This document shows positions 14,402-22,254 of a DNA stretch of 25,189 bases, piece by piece (within the stretch, counting starts at the first letter, position 1; the number at the start of each line of letters is the position of its first letter). Source of the DNA: JALGWN01 sp964598025 (lineage in GTDB: Bacteria; Arandabacterota; Arandabacteria; Arandabacterales; Arandabacteraceae). Where the stretch lies: the NCBI GenBank assembly GCA_964598025.1, contig CAZRAU010000043.1, forward strand, positions 1 through 25,189, given 5' to 3'. The position numbers and the translations under genes are program-made. Below the pieces are notes generated by a model that saw only the letters and a program-made list of their open reading frames with translations, searched no databases and was not told where the DNA came from.

Positions 14402-14431
14402 TAACTACTTGACTACAGAATAGTTGATATG
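14402..14431. repeat. AT-rich repeat B
   Basis: This is the second copy of the 30-bp AT-rich segment at 14244-14273. It lies to the left of operators O2/O3, as repeat A lies to the left of O1, so the pair may reflect an old duplication of an operator-plus-AT-rich unit. Its minus strand contains TATCAA, part of an IHF-like site, but the rest of the IHF consensus is not met. Confidence 0.45.
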
Positions 14432-14474
14432 TGTTCTACAGGATCCACTGGGCGAGTGCGGTATCTCAAAGCAT

Positions 14475-14494
14475 ATTCGTACAATGGTACGAAT
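14475..14494. promoter_or_regulatory. Palindromic operator O2
   Basis: ATTCGTAC-AATG-GTACGAAT is a perfect 8-bp inverted repeat with the same 4-bp spacing as O1 and the same TCGTAC/GTACGA core. Its midpoint is about 290 bp upstream of the predicted start. Confidence 0.7.
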
Positions 14495-14511
14495 CGTACA
14501 AAGATACGATG
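14492..14511. promoter_or_regulatory. Palindromic operator O3 (imperfect)
   Basis: AATCGTAC-AAAG-ATACGATG keeps the core and spacing with one mismatch inside the inner seven pairs. It overlaps O2 by three bases and its midpoint is 17 bp from that of O2, so two dimers could bind side by side. It ends 11 bp from the stop codon of the kinase-regulator gene. Confidence 0.6.
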
Positions 14512-14522
14512 TCTCGGAAAGG

Positions 14523-17500
14523 TCATCGGCCCCGGTCGATCTTGATGTTGTACTGCTTGGCTTTCTTGCGCAGCGTGCTCTCGTGTATGTGCAGCGCGCG
14601 GGCCGCCTGCGTCTTTACGCCATTCGACTCACGGAGGGCTTTGATGATCAGACGCCTCTCAAGTGCTTGAAGTTGCTCTTGCAGCGACCCAAGCCCGAAT
14701 TCCGTGGAGGTGCGCATATCCTGGTCCCTCAGGTCATCAAGCATCTCTGCCGGAAGGTGCTCGGGCAGGATTTCAGCACCGTCGGCGATGGTAACCGCGT
14801 GTTCGATACATTTTTCAAGCTCGCGTACATTGCCGCGCCACCAGTTTCGTCTGAGAAGACCGTAGACTTCTTTCGAGATGGTCATCTCCGGCTTGGAGTT
14901 CTTCTCGGTATACATCCTGAGGAAATACTCGGTTAGAGGCCGCAGATCCTCGATCCGCTCCCTCAGGGGCGGAACATGGATGTGCATACCATAGAGCCTG
15001 TAGTAAAGTTCTGCCCTGAACTTGCCTTCGTCAATCAGGTGTTTGAGATCCTGGTTGGTGGCGCTTATGACTCTCACATCGACCTTGATAGCCCGGGACC
15101 CGCCCACCCGCTCAAACACGCCGTCTTCCAGGACCCTGAACACCTTCGTTTGCGTCGCCAGAGGCATGTCGCCGACCTCATCCAGGAAGATGGTTCCCTC
15201 GTGAGCCCGCTCGAAATAACCGGACCTCGCCGAGACCCCTGTGGCGACACTCTTGGCAATGCCGAAAAGCATGGACTCGAGAAGATCCCCCTGCTGTATG
15301 GCCGCGCAGTTCACGACGATGAAGGGCTTGTTCCTGCGGGGGCTGAGCTCGTGTACCAGTCCCGCCACCAGCTCCTTTCCCGTCCCGCTCTCTCCGGTGA
15401 TCAAGACTTCGATCGTGCTCTTCGAGGCCTTTTCGACCTGCCAGAAGACCTCCTGCATCTTCTTCCCCGGGCCTATGATATTGCTATAGTCATGCTTCTC
15501 GTCGGCCCTTCTTCGCAGGTCAGTTATGTCGTCATAGAGCTTCCCGAACATCCTGGCATTCACTATGGCAAGCGAGACCTGGTTGGTGAAGGCCTGCACA
15601 AAGGACTTCTCCAGATCGGATAAGCCGGCCGGGGCACTCCTGCTATCTAGGTAGATTATCCCGAGTAATTTGTCTCCCATGAGAAGCGGCAGGCACATGA
15701 CAGACATTATGTTGTGGGTCTTCACGCTCCTGCTGTTCTTGAAGCGAGCATCCCGGGTGGCATCACTTGCAATCACCGGCGCGCCGCTCGAGCGAACCAG
15801 ATCCACAATCGACTGGCTGAAGTCGATAACCTCCTCGACCGAGTCCTGGTCGATGGCCCTCCGAGCGTAGGTCGAAAGCTCCCCGGTCGCCTCGTCTTCA
15901 AGCATGATCATGCCTCGCTCCGCCCCCACGTACTCGATGGCGAGATCCATCGCCTGATTGAGTACCGTGCTAAGATCGTGGCTGGAATTCAGGGTTTGGG
16001 CGATTCTGCTAAGCGAAGCGACAGCCTTGGTCTCCAGTTCGTTGGACGGGATCTTCTCCATCTCACGCACCGCCTCCTTGTGCAAGTCGTCTATCTTCAA
16101 AGCACGGAAGAGCCTCGCAGCCTCAGACAGGTAACGTCTGGTCTGGAGGAACCCCTCGCGGGCAAGGGCTTCTCGTCCCCCTAACAGGAGGGTTAGAGCA
16201 TATTCGTAGCGCGCACCTGCGGCTCGGAACACTTCCATGGCCTTCCCAAAGTGTTTCACGAAAGAAGCACGGTCGCCGTCCAGGTGGTAAGCCAGGGCCA
16301 GCGCCCGGATCACGCGTCCCATATGCACGGATTTCGGGACCAACCTGAACCCATCCGCCGCCTCCAGGAGCCGGGGCATCCCTTCATCGCGGCGGCCCGC
16401 CTCGCAGAGAGCTTCCCCGAGAACCCGCCGGGCTTCGTTGGCAAGCAACAGCGACCCGGCAGCAATCAGGCCGTCCAGTGCCTCAGCGGCCAAGGCGGCC
16501 GCCTTTTCCCAATGTCCGCCCCTCAACATCAGGGTCGCCTTGGCAAGTAAGGCCTGGCCCCGGCCCTCGGAATCCTCGGCTTCCCGGGCGAGCGCCAGAC
16601 TCTCCGCCGTCGATTCCTCCGCTTTGTCGAGCAGGCCCGCCACAGATGCGGCTAGCGCCAGGTAGCGAGTTATCATGGATCTCTGGAAGACGTCCGGAGG
16701 AGGGGCAGTGTCGAGCAGGCCCGAGAGCCTGGTCCGGGCTTCCTCCCAATCCCCCGTCTCCAGGCGCAGGGCCGCCAGCAGGATGGTGGCGGTCACAACT
16801 GCGGAACGCCTGCCGAGAAGATTGCCTACCGCGAGGGCCCGCTCGGCCAGTGCCGTCGCGCCACTGAGATCACCCTGGTCGAGAAGGAGAACAGCGTAAT
16901 TCTGTTGGCATGACGCCTTCTCGCCTATGGCGTTGATATCGTCGAAGACGGCCAGCGCGTCCTTGAAACACGCTTCGGCCCCCTCGAAATCCATCTGCTT
17001 CCTCGCGCAGAGTCCCAGGCTCATCTGACACATCGCCGCCCGTTTCCTGTCGCCGGCGCGGGCGAAATATGCTCTTGCCTCAGTCCAGGCCGCCGCGGCT
17101 CCCTTGAAGTCGCCGACCTTGTATTCGGCGGAGCCAATCCGATTCGAGGCAATACCAGCCTCGAGCAACATGTCCCGGGCTTCGAACACGTCCCGGGCTT
17201 GCTCCAGAACCTCGAGACTCATGTCCGTTCTGGACTCCATCGCATAGATATAGCCCAGGTCGGATCGGACCCTGGCTGCTTCGACCTCGTCGTTGCTGTC
17301 AAGAGCATCCTTCTCGCACTGCCTCAGAATCCCTACGGATTCGTCGAACCCACCTCTCAGACCTACCGCCCAGGCGGACTTCCTGAGGGCGGAGGGCCTG
17401 AGAGATGCCGCCTTGCCGAAATACCGCCCGGCCTTTTCCAGGTTTCCGCACTCGAGCTCCAGATCACCGATCTTCTCTGAAACCGAGGCCGAAAGGCCAG

Positions 17501-19517
17501 GGTCGACAGGGCATTCAAGGGCCTTCCCGTATGCAAGCAGAGCGTCTCTGATTGAGAACCTGGCGAAATGCCCGCCTGCGTTGTTCAGATAGCGGAAAGC
17601 CTCGTCATACCGGCCACCCTGGAGATAGAGCATGCCCAATCTGTAGTAGTCGTATGCCCCCCCCACCCTTTCCTTGAGAACGCCCGCGACTCTAAGGCTG
17701 ATGTCCGCCAGCTCGCCATCCTTCATGAAAGCCATCAGGGGTTCCGCCAGGGAGTCACGTCCGGTCTTGAGACCGATCCGACCCCCCTCCTGAACGATCA
17801 GGCCGCTGCCCGCCAGGTCTTCAAGCGCCGAATAGAGCTCGCCGCGGCCTATCCGGTCGGAGAGGACGTCCGTCTCCATCCATCCCCCGCCGGCAAACAC
17901 AATCTTGAGCACTTGGATGGCGGAGACCGTAAGGTCACCGAGTTTCTCGCTGACGACAAGCTTGACGGATGCCGGGACTTCGATTTTCCCGTCCCAGTCC
18001 AGATGGACCGATCCATTGTCCCTGCAAAACGACAGACTCCCACAATCCCACAGGTGATCCAGGGTCAGATCAAGAAGCCCGGGATTCCCGCCGGTCGCGT
18101 GGTACATCTCTTCCGCGAAGCCGGTGGGCAGGGCCGGCGTTCCGAAGTGCCAGGCGAGCACACGCTCGACGGCGTTTGCACCAAGCGGAGCAACCTCGAT
18201 CGTCTCGAAACTGTGAGAACCCAGCGGGGACGCAGCGTTCGCCCCCTGTGACCTATAGCCCACTACAACACCCAACCGGCCTCCCACCTCCGCGGGCAGC
18301 TCGCCCAGAAACCTCAACTCATGCGGCTCCATGGCCTCTCCGCCGTCGATGATGAGAATGCTCTCGTGGTCCTCAGGAAGATTGGCCCGGAAGGAGTCGA
18401 GGATCTCCGTGAAGCATGCAGCCTCACCCGAGGAGTCACCCGAGACAGGAGATCCGCCGGTCCCCGAGATCTTCACTTCAGACTTAAGAACCGCCTCGAC
18501 CACCTGGGCTATTGCCGGCATTTCTTCGTTCAGGGTGACCGCAAAGACCCTCTGGCCCCGGATCTTTGCCAGACTGCCGACCCGGCGCAGAACCCGGCTC
18601 ACTCCACACCCGCGTTCACCGAGCAGGAGCACGCCCTTTGCACACGGCGGCGTCAGCAGCCCGACGACTCTCTCCGTCTGTTCATGCCTTGCCACCAAAG
18701 GATCGGATCTGGGCAGCATGAGGTTGCTCAGGTAGAGATTCGGGTTGCAGAAGACTCGCTCCAGATCCAGACCGGCCTGGTCGGCATCCCTGTACCTGCG
18801 AAGCGGTTCCTTCTCCATCAGTTTGGCTGTGAACCCGTCCCACGCCGAACCAACCCTCGGGTTCACTCGGCTCGGAGGAGGAGGTTGATACTCAAGATGC
18901 TTGCTTAGAGCCTCGGCTTCGTTCTTGCCGGCGAAGGGGATCTCACCCGTTAAGACTTCGTATAGCGTTACGCCAAGGGAATAGAGGTCGCTTCGCCCAT
19001 CAGCCTTCAGATTCCTTATTATCTCCGGGGCCATGTATGCCGGGGTGCCTGCAAGTGTTGGGAGGTTGCTGCCTTCTCCGATATCAAGACCGGCATCGAT
19101 CAGTTTGACTTCGGGTCGGCCGTCTTCTTCATAGACCAGGACGCTATCCGGCTTGAAGTCCCCGTGCACACGACCCAGCCCATGCAGATATCGCAGCCCG
19201 TCTATCACCTTTGCGGTTATCAGGGGGAGATGCTCGATACCACTGGCTTCCACATAAGCCTTGAGATCAACTCCATCCACCATCTCCGCTACCATGATGG
19301 GACCAGCCGGGCCATTAAGATCGAAATCCATGACTTTGAGGATTCGCTTGTGGTCCAGGGATGAAAGGAATTCGAACTCCTTCCTGAGGAGTGCGGTACA
19401 CATGGCGTCACCGCGCGCGACCGCCTTAATGGCGTACCTGTTACCCGCGGGGTCGTGGGCCTCGAAGACTTCTCCGAAACTGCCCCGGCCGATCAGCCTG
19501 TCGATAGTGTATTTCAT
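14523..19517 (-). CDS. Multidomain Ser/Thr kinase-TPR-GAF-sigma54-activator-Fis regulator
   Basis: The product has 1664 residues from the ATG at 19517 (AAGGGA eight bases upstream; a TTG at 19538 adds 7). Domain order: Ser/Thr kinase about 1-256 (GRGSFGEVF, Lys31 in YAIK, HGDFKPDSV with Asp120, DAG in place of DFG, GTPAYMAPE); NTPase-like domain about 275-620 with a degenerate P-loop GERGCGVS (300-307, Lys replaced by Val) and a Walker-B-like LIIDGGE; helical TPR array about 630-1150; GAF about 1170-1325; sigma54 AAA+ about 1344-1580 with intact GESGTGK (1375-1381), GTIFLDEVGD and R-finger region FRAELYYR; Fis-type HTH at the C-terminus (KTQAARALHIHESTLRKKAKQY). The GAFTGA loop reads SVATGV. 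A large signal-integrating transcription activator is the best reading; its input is unknown. Confidence 0.92.
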   Translation of the reverse strand: MKYTIDRLIGRGSFGEVFEAHDPAGNRYAIKAVARGDAMCTALLRKEFEFLSSLDHKRILKVMDFDLNGPAGPIMVAEMVDGVDLKAYVEASGIEHLPLITAKVIDGLRYLHGLGRVHGDFKPDSVLVYEEDGRPEVKLIDAGLDIGEGSNLPTLAGTPAYMAPEIIRNLKADGRSDLYSLGVTLYEVLTGEIPFAGKNEAEALSKHLEYQPPPPSRVNPRVGSAWDGFTAKLMEKEPLRRYRDADQAGLDLERVFCNPNLYLSNLMLPRSDPLVARHEQTERVVGLLTPPCAKGVLLLGERGCGVSRVLRRVGSLAKIRGQRVFAVTLNEEMPAIAQVVEAVLKSEVKISGTGGSPVSGDSSGEAACFTEILDSFRANLPEDHESILIIDGGEAMEPHELRFLGELPAEVGGRLGVVVGYRSQGANAASPLGSHSFETIEVAPLGANAVERVLAWHFGTPALPTGFAEEMYHATGGNPGLLDLTLDHLWDCGSLSFCRDNGSVHLDWDGKIEVPASVKLVVSEKLGDLTVSAIQVLKIVFAGGGWMETDVLSDRIGRGELYSALEDLAGSGLIVQEGGRIGLKTGRDSLAEPLMAFMKDGELADISLRVAGVLKERVGGAYDYYRLGMLYLQGGRYDEAFRYLNNAGGHFARFSIRDALLAYGKALECPVDPGLSASVSEKIGDLELECGNLEKAGRYFGKAASLRPSALRKSAWAVGLRGGFDESVGILRQCEKDALDSNDEVEAARVRSDLGYIYAMESRTDMSLEVLEQARDVFEARDMLLEAGIASNRIGSAEYKVGDFKGAAAAWTEARAYFARAGDRKRAAMCQMSLGLCARKQMDFEGAEACFKDALAVFDDINAIGEKASCQQNYAVLLLDQGDLSGATALAERALAVGNLLGRRSAVVTATILLAALRLETGDWEEARTRLSGLLDTAPPPDVFQRSMITRYLALAASVAGLLDKAEESTAESLALAREAEDSEGRGQALLAKATLMLRGGHWEKAAALAAEALDGLIAAGSLLLANEARRVLGEALCEAGRRDEGMPRLLEAADGFRLVPKSVHMGRVIRALALAYHLDGDRASFVKHFGKAMEVFRAAGARYEYALTLLLGGREALAREGFLQTRRYLSEAARLFRALKIDDLHKEAVREMEKIPSNELETKAVASLSRIAQTLNSSHDLSTVLNQAMDLAIEYVGAERGMIMLEDEATGELSTYARRAIDQDSVEEVIDFSQSIVDLVRSSGAPVIASDATRDARFKNSRSVKTHNIMSVMCLPLLMGDKLLGIIYLDSRSAPAGLSDLEKSFVQAFTNQVSLAIVNARMFGKLYDDITDLRRRADEKHDYSNIIGPGKKMQEVFWQVEKASKSTIEVLITGESGTGKELVAGLVHELSPRRNKPFIVVNCAAIQQGDLLESMLFGIAKSVATGVSARSGYFERAHEGTIFLDEVGDMPLATQTKVFRVLEDGVFERVGGSRAIKVDVRVISATNQDLKHLIDEGKFRAELYYRLYGMHIHVPPLRERIEDLRPLTEYFLRMYTEKNSKPEMTISKEVYGLLRRNWWRGNVRELEKCIEHAVTIADGAEILPEHLPAEMLDDLRDQDMRTSTEFGLGSLQEQLQALERRLIIKALRESNGVKTQAARALHIHESTLRKKAKQYNIKIDRGR

Positions 19518-19718
19518 GGCCTGGGTCCCTTTGGACAATGATACCCGAATCCCTGCCGAACCTCAACGGTGTATCGCAGGGACCAGCCCGGTCGAAGTGC
19601 CCGGATGCGGAGTATTGCGGAGCGTCGTGGTTCCACCCGCGACGATGGCGGTCGGACGCCGGAATCCTATGCTACAGGGACACACAACATACGAGCGGTT
19701 TTTGCCGGGTGGGGGGAA

Positions 19719-19794
19719 TGGTGAGCGTGCTGGGGCTCGAACCCAGGACTTCCTGCTTAAAAGGCAGGTGCTCTACCAACTGAGCTACACGCTC
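19719..19794 (-). tRNA. tRNA-Lys (anticodon TTT)
   Basis: Read on the minus strand: acceptor GAGCGTG/CACGCTC, D arm GCTCAGTTGGTAGAGC, anticodon stem CCTGC/GCAGG with loop CTTTTAA (anticodon TTT), T arm CTGGG-TTCGAGC-CCCAG and discriminator A. The 3' CCA is encoded (19719-19721), unlike the tRNA-Leu in this window. It lies between purA and the kinase-regulator gene on the same strand. Confidence 0.97.
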
Positions 19795-19828
19795 GACCAC
19801 GCAAATCTAAAGCAAACCGCAGGGCAAG

Positions 19829-21097
19829 TCAACGTCCAACCCTGATCGACTGCTCTCGACCCGGGCCGACGGATATGAGCTCCAGTCGGCAGGCGGCAGC
19901 TTCGAGCATCCGCTCAACATAGCGGGAAGCGGCGGCTGGAAGGTCGTTGGGATCGGTCAGGCTGCCGATTTCACCCCAGGTGGGATTCGTTACATAGCGG
20001 GGGACGCAGTCCTTAAGGACGTGGAGATCGGCGGGAAATACGTTCACGAAGGCGCCTCTGTAGTCATAGCCCTCGCACAGCTTCACTTCCTTGAGACCGG
20101 AGAGCGTATCAAGTTTGGTTACCGCGAGCGAAGTCACCCCGTTCAGCGCAGCCGAATACCGTAAGGCGGAAAGATCAAGCCATCCGCACCTTCGAGGCCG
20201 GCCCGTGGTCGCACCATACTCCTTGCCTCTCTCCCGCACTTCAGTCTGCACCGGTTCCTCCATCAGCGTCGGTAGAGGCCCCTCACCTACTCTGGTAGCA
20301 TATGCCTTGGCGACACCTACCACGCGCCCTATCTCCGTCGGTGCCAGACCGGCTCCGGTGGCGAGCCCGTGTACTCCCGTGGCGGAGGATGTCACATAAG
20401 GGTATGTTCCGTGATCCACATCAAGCAGGAAGCCCTGGGAACCCTCCAGGACGATTTCCTTGCCTTCGGATACGCTCCGGCGGAGGAGGCTTCCCGTATC
20501 ACCGGCTATGCCCTTCACCATATCGCTATGGCTCAGGCAGTATTCCAGGTTCTCATCGATACTCGAGGCTCGACGATCATCATGGAGGTCGCGATAGGTT
20601 CCGCAGAGAAGACCGATCTTCCGGGCGAGTGTCGACGGATCGAGGAGGTCACCCACGCGGATACCCACCCGCGCATACTTGTCGCTATAGCACGGGCCTA
20701 TTCCGCGTTTAGTGGTCCCGATCTTCCGATCGCGCCTCTTCTGCTCCTGGACGGCCTCGACGCGCTTGTGGATCGGAAGTACCACGTGGGCTTTGGTCGA
20801 AAGCGTGACCCGGCCCGAGGTCTTGAGCCCGGCCTTTCCGATTTCCTCTATTTCAGCCCGGAGAATCCCCAGATCGACCACCACGCCGTTGCCGATGAGG
20901 CAGATGACATGCTCGGTCAAAATACCGGAAGGCAGAAGGTGAAGAACGAATCGCTTCCCATCGAAGACCACCGTGTGGCCTGCGTTGGCACCGCCCTGGC
21001 ATCGCACCGCCACATCCGCGTCCTGGCAGTAGGCATCGACCACCTTGCCTTTGCCCTCGTCACCCCACTGCAGACCTATTACCGCAGTGACTCCCAT
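19829..21097 (-). CDS. purA: Adenylosuccinate synthetase
   Basis: The product makes adenylosuccinate from IMP, aspartate and GTP, the first step from IMP to AMP. At 422 residues the length is normal. Family motifs are clear: GLQWGDEGKGKVVD (the GTP loop with catalytic Asp), CQGGANAGHTVV with catalytic His, GTTKRGIGPCYSDK, LEGSQGFLLDVDHGTYPYVTSS and TTGRPRRCGWLD. The ATG overlaps the 3' end of the upstream aminotransferase by 19 bp, so the two are probably translated from one transcript. tRNA-Lys follows 34 bp after the stop. Confidence 0.97.
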   Translation of the reverse strand: MGVTAVIGLQWGDEGKGKVVDAYCQDADVAVRCQGGANAGHTVVFDGKRFVLHLLPSGILTEHVICLIGNGVVVDLGILRAEIEEIGKAGLKTSGRVTLSTKAHVVLPIHKRVEAVQEQKRRDRKIGTTKRGIGPCYSDKYARVGIRVGDLLDPSTLARKIGLLCGTYRDLHDDRRASSIDENLEYCLSHSDMVKGIAGDTGSLLRRSVSEGKEIVLEGSQGFLLDVDHGTYPYVTSSATGVHGLATGAGLAPTEIGRVVGVAKAYATRVGEGPLPTLMEEPVQTEVRERGKEYGATTGRPRRCGWLDLSALRYSAALNGVTSLAVTKLDTLSGLKEVKLCEGYDYRGAFVNVFPADLHVLKDCVPRYVTNPTWGEIGSLTDPNDLPAAASRYVERMLEAAACRLELISVGPGREQSIRVGR

Positions 21098-22254
21098 ATA
21101 CGGCTGTCCTCCAGCGTGCTCTCCAGTTCGGCCTGCACGGCTCTAAGCGGAAAGGATATTCCCACATCGCCAAGGACCTCGGCAAGACCTCTTGCGAACT
21201 CCAGAACCTCCGCGGGCCCTTTCCCAATCGGTGACACCCTCAAGATCCTGCCTCGAAGATGCTGCTGACCCTGAGCAACCAGGATGCCGTGGCGCTCTCT
21301 CAAGGCTCCGGCCAGAGCCTCGGCATCCAGGCCTTCAACCCAGAACGCCACCACCGCCCCGGCCTGATGGCGGGCGACCGGCCGAAAACCTGCGGCTTCT
21401 ATTATCAATCTGATCGCCGCCGCAGATGCCCGGCAAGCACGCCAGACGGCCGGCAATCCCAGGCCGACGATGCCCTCGATCGACTCCTTGACTGCACAAA
21501 CCAGCGAGACCGCGGGGGTAAACGGCGTCCCGGCCGCGCAATCGAAGTACTTATTGAGATCGAAGTAGTACCCGGCCCCGGCGGCGGACAGCCGGCCGCG
21601 CATCTCAGCCGCGACCGACACGAATGCAAGACCAGGCGGGCTGAGAAAACCTTTCTGGGAAGCCCCGATCGCGCAGTCCACGCACCACTCGTCCATCCGG
21701 AATTCATCTATGCAGAGACTGGTTATACAGTCCACGCAGGTGGTCAAGCGCCTTCCCCGGCGCCGGCCGAGGTCGGCGACAGCCTGCGAGATGGCACCGA
21801 CATCGGTGAGCCCTCCCGTCGAGGTTTCGCAGTGGGTGAGAAGAACACCTGTCACGCCGCCGTCGGCTTCCAGGCGGCCGATAATCCCGTCGGCCTCAGG
21901 AGACTCCCCAGGCGCGAGATCCATTCGGCAGACACCGATCCCGAAAGCCTCACAGATCTCAGCCCATCTTCCGCTGAACTTGCCGGTAACGGGCACCAGA
22001 ACGCGATCGCCGCGAGAGAAGAGATTGACAACCGCGGCCTCCATGGCCCCGGTACCTGAAGACGTCAGGGTCGCCACCTGGTTGCCGGTGAGCAAAACCA
22101 TCTTCAGAAGCGCGTCGAGTTCTCCAAGGACCTGCTTGAAGGGCTCGGATCTATGGTGCATCACATCACGTGCAAGGGCAACTCTGGCTCTACTGGAGAG
22201 ATCAACCGGCCCCGGTGTGAAGAGCTTCAGCCGGTCACCGTCTTGTCTATCCAA
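21079..22254 (-). CDS. Class V PLP aminotransferase (alanine-glyoxylate / serine-pyruvate family)
   Basis: The product has 391 residues with the fold type I layout of this family: FTPGPVDLSSRARVALA at the N-terminus, HHRSEPF, TSSGTGAMEAAVVNLF for cofactor phosphate, THCETSTGG, CVDCITSLC with the PLP-binding Asp, and GASQKGFLSPPGL with the Schiff-base lysine. The chosen start is TTG 22254, 11 bases after GGAGG and inside the end of ysxC; the open frame continues to 22428, but that part reads over ysxC and lacks similarity. Substrate cannot be told from sequence; serine, alanine or a phosphonate-type donor are possible. It is coupled to purA. Confidence 0.85.
   Translation of the reverse strand: MDRQDGDRLKLFTPGPVDLSSRARVALARDVMHHRSEPFKQVLGELDALLKMVLLTGNQVATLTSSGTGAMEAAVVNLFSRGDRVLVPVTGKFSGRWAEICEAFGIGVCRMDLAPGESPEADGIIGRLEADGGVTGVLLTHCETSTGGLTDVGAISQAVADLGRRRGRRLTTCVDCITSLCIDEFRMDEWCVDCAIGASQKGFLSPPGLAFVSVAAEMRGRLSAAGAGYYFDLNKYFDCAAGTPFTPAVSLVCAVKESIEGIVGLGLPAVWRACRASAAAIRLIIEAAGFRPVARHQAGAVVAFWVEGLDAEALAGALRERHGILVAQGQQHLRGRILRVSPIGKGPAEVLEFARGLAEVLGDVGISFPLRAVQAELESTLEDSRIWESLR

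Larger units (their letters stand above)
14174..14522. other. 350-bp regulatory intergenic region
   Basis: This stretch separates the stop of the large kinase-regulator gene from the small-peptide operon. It is visibly richer in A and T than its surroundings and holds three related palindromes (14310-14329, 14475-14494, 14492-14511), two similar AT-rich segments (14244-14273, 14402-14431) and a sigma54-type promoter (14205-14221). No coding capacity is supported. Confidence 0.8.

Noticed and set aside
14424..14936. A plus-strand open frame starting in the operator region
   Set aside because: It overlaps the C-terminal HTH part of the kinase-regulator gene in antisense and runs through the palindromes. 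It has no supported product.
17769..17787. A GATCCGACCCC stretch like one arm of the REP-like palindrome
   Set aside because: It lies inside the kinase-regulator coding region, has no matching second arm and is short enough to be chance.
20369..21268. A 299-codon open frame on the plus strand
   Set aside because: It is a shadow of purA and shows no family similarity or ribosome-binding site.
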